A stretch of DNA of 11,747 nucleotides from VFHP01 sp964443385 (GTDB taxonomy: Bacteria > Chloroflexota > Dehalococcoidia > Lucifugimonadales > UBA2985), in contig CAYUCO010000083.1 of the NCBI GenBank assembly GCA_964443385.1, forward strand, positions 1 to 11,747. The letters run 5' to 3'. Positions 1 through 7,421 of this stretch are shown in pieces. The position numbers and the translations under genes are program-made. The notes beneath the pieces are model-generated. The model did not search any database and was not told where the DNA came from. It was given only the letters and a program-made list of their open reading frames with translations. Within the stretch, counting starts at the first letter, position 1. Each line of letters starts with the position of its first letter.

Positions 1-2680
1 CTTTGTTAATGTCAATGTCAAAGTCCAAAACCATAAGTTCATTATCCAGCTTAAGTACGTCCTTGACGTTCAATTCTTCAATTATCTGATCCTTCACAAT
101 ATTCAAATCATCCGTTTCACTTTCGTTCGGTGTCTTTACTAGAACCGAATGTAGAGGTTGCCTAACTTTTATACCAGCTTTGCTCCTAGCTGAACGTCCA
201 ATACTTGATATCTTCATTGCTAATCTTGTGGCAGTATCTAACCTACTATTGATTTTGTTAGTGTCAGCCACAGGGAAAGGAGACAAATGCACACTTTCCG
301 GGGCCTCAAGATCTAAGTTCCTAACCAGATTTTGATATATTTCTTCTGATATGAATGGGGTGATAGGAGCGATTAATTTGGTTACAGTTAGCAAACATAT
401 GTAAAGAGTGCTATGGGCGGATATCTTATCCTCATCATTTTCGCTTTTCCAAAATCTTCTTCTATTTCTTCGCACATACCAATTGGATAATAGTTCAACG
501 AATTCTTCTAAGTTTCTGGCAGCTGTGGTTGAGTCATATTCATCTAAGCTTTTTGTTACATTCGATACCAGTGAATTCAATTCTGATATTATCCAGTTGT
601 CCATGGTTGAATTAGAGCCGTAATCCATCTCCGATATTTCAGATGGATCAAAGTTATCTATAATTGCGTATGTGGTGAAAAATGAATATATGTTCCATAA
701 GGTTAAGAGGAAATGTCTTCTTACTTCTTCCACGGCAGTGTACCCAAAACTTAGGTTTTGTGCAGGATTATGTCTTGCAAACACCCACCTCATGGCGTCT
801 ACTCCCATGTTGTTTGCAGCCTCTATGAATTCTATGGAGTTACCTTTGCTCTTGTGCATTTCTTCACCTTTTTCATCTCTCATTAGTGCGTAGCTAAATA
901 CAGAGCGAAAAGGTTCATGATTCTCAAGCACCGTACTCATTGTAAGAAGAGAGTAAAACCAGTTTCTAAATTGCCCTGGAAAACTTTCGGATATCCATTC
1001 TGCTGGAAACCATTCATTCCAATATTCCTTGTTAGATAGATACTTTAGAGTAGAATAGGGAACGATTCCTGCATCCAGCCAAGGGTTTCCAACATCTTTT
1101 ACCCGTTCAACTATAGAGTTACATGCTGTGCATTTAATTTTTACATAATCGATCCAAGGTTTATGCGGTGAATGTTCTACAAAGTCTGACCATCCTTCCA
1201 CCGCTCTGGATTCTAGATCGTCTTTGCCTCCGATTACATCCACGTGGCCACATTCACATTTGTATATTGGTAATGCCAGTCCCCAATACCGCTTTTTTGA
1301 GATCATCCAGTCATCCATGTTTTTGAGCCAATCCAATTCACGTTCCAGACCAAAAGACGGAATCCAATTTATCTTCTTGGTAACATCTGCAATTAAATGC
1401 CTTAGTTCTTTCATAGAGATAAACCACTCATCAACTAATCGAAAAACTAACTCGGAATCACATCTCCAACACACTGGATACCTGTGTGAGTACTTTTGTA
1501 TCTTTAATAGGTACCCTTTGTTTTCCAGACTTTTGAATATTGCATCATTCACGTCGGTAACGTTACTGCCCTCAAGCCAGTCAAACCCATTCACATAATT
1601 ACCGAATTCGTCTAAAGGAGCTATTGCAGGTAAGTTAAATTCCTTAGACAGGGCAAAGTCTTCTTTACCACATCCTGGTGCTATATGAACTATCCCAGTT
1701 CCCTCATCCCCACTAACCATATCCCAGGGTATTACCGTGTGTTTTATATTTTGTTGTGCTGTTAGCTCATCGAATGGTCCTACATACTCTATACCTACCA
1801 ATTGTTCTCCATCTATTTCTTCTATTACTTCAACTTCGTCTCCGAATATTCCTATTAGAGTTTTGCATATGTAGAAGACCTCTCCATTATGAGACACTTT
1901 TGAATATTTCAGCTTAGTGTTCACGGCTGCCGCAACGTTAGAAGTTAGAGTCCATGGGGTGGTAGTCCAAATCAAAATATATTCATTCGATTTTCCGACC
2001 AAAGGAAATTTTACAAATACACTAGAGTGAATTATTTCTTTGTATCCCTCAGTTGCTATTTCGTGCTCAGATAATCCAGTTCCACACCTTGGGCACCAAG
2101 GCATTACATCGGTTCCTTCATAGAGCCATCCCTTTTCATTACATTTCTTCAGGAAATGCCATATCGTGTAATTGTTTTGATCTGACATTGTGTGGTAAGA
2201 ATCTTCCCAGTTCATCCAGTAACCAAGTCTTATAGATTGTTCTGTTATGATATCGGCGTAATGCTGCACTCTCTTCTTACAAGCCTCTACAAAACGATCA
2301 ATCCCGAATTCCTCTATATCTCTCTTGGAGTTGAATCCCATTTCTTTTTCCACTTCCACTTCTACCCATAACCCCTGACCGTCAAATCCATTTTGATATC
2401 TTTGTTTAAAACCTTGCATAGTTTTATATCTCTGGTATAGATCTTTATAGGAACGACCCCATGCGTGATGTACTCCCATAGGATTATTGGCGGTTATAGG
2501 TCCGTCTATAAAGGACCAGTTTTTGGTAGCATTTTGATTTGCTGACAAGTATTTCTTCATGATGCTGTTCTTAGTCCACCATGACAGAAGTTCCTTTTCC
2601 ATGCCTGGGAAATCTACCTTAGCGTTTACGGAGTTAAACGTTTGTTTGTTTCTCGCATTGTTCTTTTTCTTGTTCACCAT
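1..2680 (-). CDS. ileS: Isoleucyl-tRNA synthetase (IleRS), C-terminus cut by window edge
   Basis: Class I aminoacyl-tRNA synthetase that charges tRNA-Ile in the cytoplasm. About 893 codons are visible and the frame stays open off the left edge; the family usually has about 1030-1060 residues, so roughly the last 150 (end of the anticodon-binding region) are missing. The ATP-binding signature reads NPMGVHHAWGR (residues 66-76) instead of a textbook HIGH. The CP1 editing domain has WTTTPW (238-243) and a GTGIVH block near 330. The second signature is MHKSK (608-612), the KMSKS equivalent. Several Cys-x2-Cys pairs (CPRC, CWRC, CTAC) suggest bound zinc. The ATG at 2680 is chosen because AAGGA lies 6 bases upstream. 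An in-frame ATG at 2686 abuts that site directly and a stop precedes it. Expression is controlled by the T-box leader upstream. The identification is firm; the missing C-terminus cannot be judged. Confidence 0.97.
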   Translation of the reverse strand, partial: MVNKKKNNARNKQTFNSVNAKVDFPGMEKELLSWWTKNSIMKKYLSANQNATKNWSFIDGPITANNPMGVHHAWGRSYKDLYQRYKTMQGFKQRYQNGFDGQGLWVEVEVEKEMGFNSKRDIEEFGIDRFVEACKKRVQHYADIITEQSIRLGYWMNWEDSYHTMSDQNNYTIWHFLKKCNEKGWLYEGTDVMPWCPRCGTGLSEHEIATEGYKEIIHSSVFVKFPLVGKSNEYILIWTTTPWTLTSNVAAAVNTKLKYSKVSHNGEVFYICKTLIGIFGDEVEVIEEIDGEQLVGIEYVGPFDELTAQQNIKHTVIPWDMVSGDEGTGIVHIAPGCGKEDFALSKEFNLPAIAPLDEFGNYVNGFDWLEGSNVTDVNDAIFKSLENKGYLLKIQKYSHRYPVCWRCDSELVFRLVDEWFISMKELRHLIADVTKKINWIPSFGLERELDWLKNMDDWMISKKRYWGLALPIYKCECGHVDVIGGKDDLESRAVEGWSDFVEHSPHKPWIDYVKIKCTACNSIVERVKDVGNPWLDAGIVPYSTLKYLSNKEYWNEWFPAEWISESFPGQFRNWFYSLLTMSTVLENHEPFRSVFSYALMRDEKGEEMHKSKGNSIEFIEAANNMGVDAMRWVFARHNPAQNLSFGYTAVEEVRRHFLLTLWNIYSFFTTYAIIDNFDPSEISEMDYGSNSTMDNWIISELNSLVSNVTKSLDEYDSTTAARNLEEFVELLSNWYVRRNRRRFWKSENDEDKISAHSTLYICLLTVTKLIAPITPFISEEIYQNLVRNLDLEAPESVHLSPFPVADTNKINSRLDTATRLAMKISSIGRSARSKAGIKVRQPLHSVLVKTPNESETDDLNIVKDQIIEELNVKDVLKLDNELMVLDFDIDINK

Positions 2681-2769
2681 AATCATTCCTTAGAAGCAAA
2701 CTGAGTTATAAACCTGCAATTGTTCCTGTTGTATAAATATCTGCATTATTTGTCTAAACTTGTATAAAC

Positions 2770-2798
2770 AAAAAACTCGTCCATTAAGGGACGAGTTT
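2770..2798 (-). terminator. Intrinsic terminator of the T-box leader
   Basis: On the minus strand AAACTCGTCC and GGACGAGTTT form a perfect 10-bp stem with the 6-base loop CTTAAT, running straight into a run of six T (2775-2770). The 5' arm and loop contain CCCT, which is also the partner of the T-box AGGG, so the hairpin is mutually exclusive with the antiterminator. About 90 bases of AT-rich leader separate it from the ileS start codon. Confidence 0.93.
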
Positions 2799-3020
2799 AA
2801 TTCCCGCGGTACCACCCTAATTCCCCACTTGGGGCACTTTGAGAAGCATTTTGCTATAACCTGTTAACGGAGGATTCCGTCTTATCTTATTCCTAAGACA
2901 CGCCTAGGTTTTGGACAGCAACTCCAGAGTGATTTTCAAGGAATGGGATCCATCTGCTTTCACCGTACCAGACTCGCTAAGAATCTTGAGTTCCTTTACT
3001 CTTCTCCTTCTCAGTCTTTA
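2770..3020 (-). promoter_or_regulatory. T-box riboswitch (tRNA-Ile sensing) leader of ileS
   Basis: A 5' leader RNA that binds uncharged tRNA and lets transcription continue into ileS. The minus strand carries the exact T-box AGGGTGGTACCGCG (2818-2805). Its variable base is T (2811), which matches a tRNA with discriminator A, as in tRNA-Ile. Stem I can close by AAGGAA/TTCCTT pairing. The specifier region reads GAAAATCAC, and the triplet ATC (2933-2931), followed by A, is an isoleucine codon. A one-base shift would read AAT, but the ileS context supports ATC. The AGAGTA upstream fits the usual loop-E strand opposite the specifier. A CCCC-AAGT-GGGG hairpin sits just before the T-box. AGGG of the T-box can pair with CCCT (2790-2787) in the antiterminator, competing with the terminator stem. 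The 5' boundary is set from the predicted promoter and is approximate. Confidence 0.95.
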
Positions 3021-3027
3021 GGGTATA

Positions 3028-3057
3028 AGCCTATCTGATTATCATTGACGGTGTCAA
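3028..3057 (-). promoter_or_regulatory. Probable promoter of the ileS T-box transcript
   Basis: TTGACA (3057-3052) is followed after 18 bases by TAGGCT (3033-3028), a weak -10. The predicted start near 3020 falls just before the GAGAAGGAGAAGAGTA stretch that begins a typical T-box Stem I. The -35 is perfect; the -10 call is uncertain. Confidence 0.5.
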
Positions 3058-3107
3058 GGATCGTTCGTGTTGCCGATAAATTGACCAAAATATATGTTTA
3101 CCTATCT

Positions 3108-3135
3108 TTCACAAACTCACATCAAGTAGTATAAT
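3108..3135 (+). promoter_or_regulatory. Sigma-70-type promoter of panD
   Basis: TTCACA (3108-3113), a 16-base spacer and a perfect TATAAT (3130-3135) predict a start near 3142 and a leader of about 60 bases before panD. It is divergent from the ileS leader promoter, with about 50 bases between the two -35 boxes. Confidence 0.65.
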
Positions 3136-3200
3136 CGGGTGGTTTTGCAGAGCTTCCACTGAGGCGTTGAAATCTAATTACAGGGGAGACTCATAATAAT

Positions 3201-3542
3201 ATGAGATGGTTGTTACGGTCAAAAATACATAGTGCCACTGTCATTGAAGCCAATGTAAATTATGTTGGTAGTATAACCATAGACGAGGATCTTATAGATA
3301 GAACAGGATTATGGCCAGGAGAGAAGGTACTGGTGGTAGATAACACTAATGGGGCCAGAATCGAAACATATGTTATGGTTGGAGAACGGCACTCCGGTAT
3401 GATTTGCATGAATGGCGCTGCAGCTCACTTAATAAAAAAGGGTGACCAGATAATTATAATGGGGTTTGAATTGTCTGATGAACCGATTGATCCTCAAACA
3501 ATAGTAGTAGATGAAACAAACAAGTTTATTAGATATCTATAA
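3201..3542 (+). CDS. panD: Aspartate 1-decarboxylase proenzyme
   Basis: Makes beta-alanine from L-aspartate with release of CO2, for pantothenate and coenzyme A synthesis. The protein has 113 residues, slightly shorter than the usual 120-140, but complete. The family hallmark YVGS is at residues 21-24: the chain is expected to cleave itself between Gly23 and Ser24, and Ser24 becomes the pyruvoyl cofactor. The active-site region KIHSATV (8-14) and the NGAAAHL motif (about 71-77) are also present. The start follows GGGGAG at 3183-3188, a rather long 12-base spacing; no better in-frame start exists. It is a lone gene with its own promoter, without panB or panC beside it. Its stop codon lies 11 bases from the stop of the converging pntB, inside a shared inverted repeat. 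Confidence 0.96.
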   Translation: MRWLLRSKIHSATVIEANVNYVGSITIDEDLIDRTGLWPGEKVLVVDNTNGARIETYVMVGERHSGMICMNGAAAHLIKKGDQIIIMGFELSDEPIDPQTIVVDETNKFIRYL

Positions 3543-3570
3543 AAACAAAGTCGTCAGAGTGTTTTTATAG
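3537..3570. terminator. Inverted repeat at the panD/pntB convergence, candidate bidirectional terminator
   Basis: CTATAAAAACA (3537-3547) and TGTTTTTATAG (3560-3570) are a perfect 11-bp inverted repeat around a 12-base loop. The left arm contains the last codon and stop of panD; the right arm encodes the last residues of pntB. Each strand reads a hairpin whose 3' arm is T-rich, so it could stop transcripts from both sides. The stem is nearly all A-T, which makes it weaker than a classical terminator. Confidence 0.45.
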
Positions 3571-4942
3571 CGTTTACTATTTCGGTAAGGGCCCTTCGAG
3601 CGTCGTCGAATAGCATGCGAGTCTTGGGGTTGTAGAACAACGGGTTGTCTATTCCAGCGAAACCAGGGCTAAGACTTCTCTTTATGAATATGATTGTTTT
3701 CGCCATATCAACGTTCAGAATTGGCATACCGTATATAGGGCTTGCAGGAACATCTCGTGAAACTGGATTGGTTACATCATTTGCCCCCACTACTACAGCT
3801 ACGTCGGTTCGTTCAAAATCCTCATTAATATCTTCCATAGAGTATAACTGATCATAAGGAACATCTGCCTCTGCTAAGAGGACATTCATATGCCCTGGCA
3901 TCCTTCCTGCTACTGGATGTATGGCATGCCTTACATCTATACCTCTGGATTGGAGTAAAGTGGCCAATTCTCTTACTTGATGCTGTGCTTGTGCAGCTGC
4001 CAAGCCATATCCGGGTACGAATATTACAGATTTTGCATAAGCTAGAATTATTGCCGAATCCTCAGCCGTCGTAGATATTGCTTGGTTTGCCTGATTATTG
4101 GTATTACTTGAATCAGCAGTTACGGCTCCGAAGGCGCCAAACATAACGTTCCAAATAGATCTGTTCATTGCGTTGCACATGATTTGTGTAAGTATAAAAC
4201 CTGAAGCCCCTACTAATGATCCACTAATGATTAGTAGTAGGTTATCTAATGCGAATCCGGCTGCTGCAGCTGCCATGCCTGAGTAGGAGTTCAATAATGC
4301 TATAACTACGGGCATATCGGCCCCACCAATTGGCATTACCAATAATATTCCTAAAACTAATGAGGTTATTATTAATGATAAAAATAACAGGTCATTCTCT
4401 GGTGCAATTATTATACTTGCAATCATTCCTACTACAGCTAAAAATAATATAGGGTTCGACGCTCTCACAACCATAGAAGATACGGCGTTTGATGTTACTA
4501 TGCCCTGGAGCTTCCCGAATGCTATAAAACTGCCAGACAATGTAACTGAACCAATAAAGGCACCAAGGGCAACGGTGAGGCTGTATTCGATTCCAATTGA
4601 TTCATATGACGAAAGTTTGAGGTATTCTCCTGACGCTACTAAAGCAGAGGCAGCGCCACCCAAACCATTGAACACAGCCACCATTTGAGGCATCGCAGTC
4701 ATTTGTATGCTTCTTGCGAATATGGTCCCGATAATAGACCCCACAACAATGCCTGACAATATTTGTATGTAATCTAAGACTTCTCTGTCTATTAGTGTGA
4801 TTACCACTGCAAGTAACATCGCAGTGGCTGCCAACAAGTTTCCTGACCTGGCAGTTGCTGGAGAACTCAATCTTTTAAGGCCGACTATAAACAATACAGC
4901 CGAAACAAGATATGATATGTTAACTATCTCAAGTAGACTCAT
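3554..4942 (-). CDS. pntB: NAD(P) transhydrogenase subunit beta
   Basis: Membrane subunit of proton-translocating transhydrogenase, carrying the NADP(H)-binding domain III. The enzyme uses the proton gradient to drive hydride transfer from NADH to NADP+. The 462 residues match the family length. The N-terminal two thirds is a series of hydrophobic segments including NGLGGAASALVASGEY. The C-terminal soluble domain has GYGLAAAQAQ (311-320), HPVAGRMPGHMNVLLAEA (342-359), GANDVTNP (386-393) and KRSLSPGFAG (421-430), the known NADP-binding motifs. The ATG at 4942 overlaps the pntAB stop by four bases (ATGA), implying translational coupling. It is the last gene of the pnt operon. Confidence 0.97.
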   Translation of the reverse strand: MSLLEIVNISYLVSAVLFIVGLKRLSSPATARSGNLLAATAMLLAVVITLIDREVLDYIQILSGIVVGSIIGTIFARSIQMTAMPQMVAVFNGLGGAASALVASGEYLKLSSYESIGIEYSLTVALGAFIGSVTLSGSFIAFGKLQGIVTSNAVSSMVVRASNPILFLAVVGMIASIIIAPENDLLFLSLIITSLVLGILLVMPIGGADMPVVIALLNSYSGMAAAAAGFALDNLLLIISGSLVGASGFILTQIMCNAMNRSIWNVMFGAFGAVTADSSNTNNQANQAISTTAEDSAIILAYAKSVIFVPGYGLAAAQAQHQVRELATLLQSRGIDVRHAIHPVAGRMPGHMNVLLAEADVPYDQLYSMEDINEDFERTDVAVVVGANDVTNPVSRDVPASPIYGMPILNVDMAKTIIFIKRSLSPGFAGIDNPLFYNPKTRMLFDDARRALTEIVNAIKTL

Positions 4943-5238
4943 GTGTTATTTTCGTCATGGCCTTTCTTAAACATTTGAAGCATCCTGTCTGTGACCATGA
5001 ATCCACCTACTACATTTATAGTGGCCAATGTTACAGCCCCAATGCCCACAATGGTACCCATAATTTCATCGGTTCTTACTACAACAATCAATGCTCCTAT
5101 CAGCACTATGCCGGAAATTGCATTTGACCCAGACATTAGCGGTGTGTGCAATATAGAAGGTACCTTACTTATGACTTCAAACCCCAAGAATATAGCCAAG
5201 ACAAATATAAATAATGATACCAGTAATCCCTCTATCAT
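4939..5238 (-). CDS. pntAB: NAD(P) transhydrogenase subunit alpha, membrane part (alpha-2)
   Basis: Small membrane subunit of 99 residues, equivalent to the C-terminal membrane part of a fused PntA. It has three hydrophobic segments, and the signature LHTPLMSGSNAISGIVLIGA (about residues 30-49) is typical of transhydrogenase domain II. Together with PntB it forms the proton channel. GAGGG lies 7 bases before the ATG. The gene starts 64 bases after pntAA ends and overlaps pntB by four bases. The split alpha subunit follows the Rhodospirillum rubrum layout rather than the fused E. coli one. Confidence 0.96.
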   Translation of the reverse strand: MIEGLLVSLFIFVLAIFLGFEVISKVPSILHTPLMSGSNAISGIVLIGALIVVVRTDEIMGTIVGIGAVTLATINVVGGFMVTDRMLQMFKKGHDENNT

Positions 5239-5302
5239 ATTTTAACCCTCATAATAGTAATAACTGTACCTCCAGTATCCATACAATACAGGTATCAGGT
5301 GA

Positions 5303-6424
5303 TTATCTGACCAATTCACCTTTATGCGTGATACAACAGCCCGAGGTTATAACGTCGTCTAAGTCCAAAACGAGTTCTCCATCACTCATTATATGTTCCA
5401 GTAAATTTACAACATTTCTTGAATACATTTGGCTGGCGTGGATTGGCATTGTACTGGGTAAATTAAGAGGCCCCAATATAACCACTCCATTTTCTACTAC
5501 CTTCTCATCAGGTTTGGTTAGTTCGCAATTACCACCAGATTCCGCAGCCAAGTCAATAATAACCGAACCTGGTTTCATTGCCAGAATCATTTCTTTGGTT
5601 ATTAATTTAGGGGCCGGTTTTCCAGGTATTAAAGCAGTAGTGATTATGAAGTCTGCATCTTTAGAGTAGTATTGGATTAAATCCCGCTCTTTATTCTGGG
5701 ATTCTTCTGTCATTTCTTTAGCATATCCACCAGTGTCTTCCATATTTTCTTCTTCAGTTAATCCTACGAAAGTTGCACCTACACTTTCAACCTGTTCTTT
5801 TACTACTGGCCTAACATCAAATGCTTGCATTACAGCTCCCAGTCTCTTGGAAGTTGCTATTGCCTGTAATCCAGCCACTCCTGCACCCAATACGAGTCCC
5901 TTTGCAGGAGCGTATGTGCCCGCTGCAGTCATCATCATAGGGAAATACTTTTCAAGGGTGTTTGCAGCCATAATGGAGGATTTATATCCAGCTAGGGAAC
6001 TCATTGACGAGAGAACGTCCATACTTTGTGCTCTGGCTATACGAGGTATAGAATCCAGGCTAAAACTGGTGATGTTTTTTGATATTAGTGTTTCTATCAA
6101 ATTTGTGTTTGATAGAGGTTGTAGGAGCCCTATGAGGCACGAACCATTTTTCAATAAATCAGTTTCTATTCGGCCCAAACTCTTATCCATGTTGGGTGGG
6201 TGTATTTTCAATACAATATCAGACTCGGCAATTAGTTCTTCAAAATTCTTAGCTACAGTTGCGCCAGCGTCTAAATATGATTTATCAGAGAACGTAGCTT
6301 GTTCTCCGGCACCAGTTTCAACCACAACCTGGTTGTTTTGCGACATTAATTTAGCGACAGAATCTGGTACTAGGGATACCCTAGTCTCTTTATGCATTAT
6401 TTCTTTGGGTATAGCAATTTTCAT
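5303..6424 (-). CDS. pntAA: NAD(P) transhydrogenase subunit alpha, NAD-binding part (alpha-1)
   Basis: Soluble NAD(H)-binding domain I, which docks on the PntAB/PntB membrane part and donates hydride to NADP+. The 373 residues fit the stand-alone subunit of split enzymes. Visible motifs are RVSLVPD (15-21), the PRIARAQSMDVLSSM loop (127-141) that contacts the nicotinamide, the Rossmann GAGVAG (180-185), FDVRP after the second strand, and the mobile loop IPGKPAPKLIT followed by MKPGSVIIDLA. It is closely related to alanine dehydrogenase, but the RAQSMD loop and the pntAB-pntB neighbours settle the call. The ATG at 6424 is poorly served by a Shine-Dalgarno (only a GAG-type stretch). It is transcribed from a well-formed promoter about 60 bases upstream. 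Confidence 0.97.
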   Translation of the reverse strand: MKIAIPKEIMHKETRVSLVPDSVAKLMSQNNQVVVETGAGEQATFSDKSYLDAGATVAKNFEELIAESDIVLKIHPPNMDKSLGRIETDLLKNGSCLIGLLQPLSNTNLIETLISKNITSFSLDSIPRIARAQSMDVLSSMSSLAGYKSSIMAANTLEKYFPMMMTAAGTYAPAKGLVLGAGVAGLQAIATSKRLGAVMQAFDVRPVVKEQVESVGATFVGLTEEENMEDTGGYAKEMTEESQNKERDLIQYYSKDADFIITTALIPGKPAPKLITKEMILAMKPGSVIIDLAAESGGNCELTKPDEKVVENGVVILGPLNLPSTMPIHASQMYSRNVVNLLEHIMSDGELVLDLDDVITSGCCITHKGELVR

Positions 6425-6491
6425 TAGATTGTAGATCTCAACACTGGCCGGATGTAGATTGATAGGACTTATTGCTTAAACGTTGTAATAG

Positions 6492-6520
6492 AGTATATAA
6501 ATTGGCAAGGTTATCGTCAA
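6492..6520 (-). promoter_or_regulatory. Promoter of the pntAA-pntAB-pntB operon
   Basis: On the minus strand TTGACG (6520-6515), a 17-base spacer and TATACT (6497-6492) match the sigma-70 consensus at five of six positions in each box. The predicted start is near 6485, giving a leader of about 60 bases. Confidence 0.7.
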
Positions 6521-6531
6521 CATGATACGAT
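6502..6531 (+). promoter_or_regulatory. Candidate promoter of modABC
   Basis: TTGGCA (6502-6507), an 18-base spacer and TACGAT (6526-6531) predict a start near 6538. The element interleaves with the opposing pnt promoter, so the two polymerases could not bind together. The -10 is only a four-of-six match, so this is a moderate call. Confidence 0.45.
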
Positions 6532-6532
6532 A
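6512..6532. promoter_or_regulatory. Palindrome TATCGT-N9-ACGATA, candidate operator
   Basis: A perfect 6-bp inverted repeat (6512-6517 and 6527-6532) with centres 15 bases apart covers the -35 box of the pnt promoter and the -10 box of the mod promoter. The size and place suit a dimeric repressor acting on both operons. It does not match the ModE box as I know it: the inner TATATA half-sites are absent and the spacing is too short. Function is inferred from position alone. Confidence 0.35.
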
Positions 6533-6596
6533 CTGGTCTTATACATGCGAGGTGACTTGACATGCTGATTAAGCCCGATGGTGTTCGTCAACTAAG

Positions 6597-7421
6597 ATGT
6601 TGTTAAAGAAATCCAAAAAGATACTACCTCTTCTATATATATTGTTAGGTATATTTATATTAGGGTGCATTATGAACGTAATATACAACAGCACTGTTGG
6701 GAAGAATTCTTCTGTAGTGACTGTTTTTGCTGCATCTTCTCTGACAGACTCCTTTACTGATATAGGTGATTTGTTCATGTCCAATAACTCAGGCTATGAC
6801 ATAGTTTTCAATTTTGCGGGAACCTCTACGTTAAACGCACAGTTGCTTCACGGTGCCAAAGCTGACGTTTTTGCGGCTGCTAGTGAAAGTCAAATAAAAG
6901 TAGCTTATGATAATGATTTCATAAATGATTACACCATTTTTGCAAAAAACAAATTAGTTTTGATAACTCCGCATGGTAATAACAAGATTGGAAAAATAGA
7001 GGACATGAGGGATGAAGGAGTGAGTCTGGTTTTATCAAATGAAGTTGTACCTTCTGGCAATTATTCTAGAAAAACTTTGTTGATGATGCAAGAATCTGGT
7101 CTTTATGGAGAGGGGTTTTATGATAGGGTTATTGAAAATGTTGTTTCCGAAGAAATTAATGTTCGCCAGGTAGTAGCAAAGATTTCCTTGAACGAAGCTG
7201 ATGCTGGTTTGGTGTATATGACTGACGTTACAGATGCTAATAGGGATAGAATAAATGTCATACACATACCTGACATACATATGCCAGAGATACTTTACCC
7301 CATGGCAGTTATAACTGGCGAATCTGACAAATTAGGGGCTTCTAAATTCATGGAATTCGTTTTGTCTGACAGTGGGCAAAAAATATTGTCAGAACATGGC
7401 TTCCAAGCAGGCAAAAAATGA
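6597..7421 (+). CDS. modA: Molybdate ABC transporter, substrate-binding protein
   Basis: Captures molybdate (or tungstate) outside the cell and delivers it to ModB. The 274 residues begin with a basic stretch (KKSKK) and a hydrophobic segment ending in ILGC; Cys24 is a plausible lipid-modified residue, as expected in an organism that tethers its binding proteins. ModA motifs are clear: VFAASSLTD (43-51), FNFAGTSTL (71-79), GAKADVFAAA (86-95), VPSGNYSR (151-158), VVSEEINVRQV (182-192) and ADAGLVYMTDV (201-211). Ser in AASS and in GTST are the usual oxyanion ligands. The start has no good Shine-Dalgarno; TTG at 6600 is possible, and an in-frame stop at 6570 rules out a much longer form. It overlaps modB by ATGA. 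The sequence alone cannot separate molybdate from tungstate preference. Confidence 0.94.
   Translation: MLLKKSKKILPLLYILLGIFILGCIMNVIYNSTVGKNSSVVTVFAASSLTDSFTDIGDLFMSNNSGYDIVFNFAGTSTLNAQLLHGAKADVFAAASESQIKVAYDNDFINDYTIFAKNKLVLITPHGNNKIGKIEDMRDEGVSLVLSNEVVPSGNYSRKTLLMMQESGLYGEGFYDRVIENVVSEEINVRQVVAKISLNEADAGLVYMTDVTDANRDRINVIHIPDIHMPEILYPMAVITGESDKLGASKFMEFVLSDSGQKILSEHGFQAGKK

Noticed and set aside
1224..1598. Plus-strand open frames opposite ileS (also 408-623, 672-893, 2053-2235)
   Set aside because: The minus strand translates without interruption as IleRS across all of them.
5733..6434. Plus-strand open frame of 233 codons opposite pntAA
   Set aside because: The minus strand here encodes conserved transhydrogenase motifs (GAGVAG, RAQSMD). 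The plus frame shows no family and is a by-product of the codon pattern.
6557..6562. TTGACA upstream of modA as a second promoter
   Set aside because: No acceptable -10 box lies 16-18 bases downstream.
6538..6596. Molybdenum-cofactor riboswitch in the modA leader
   Set aside because: The predicted leader of about 60 bases is too short for that class and no matching fold was seen.
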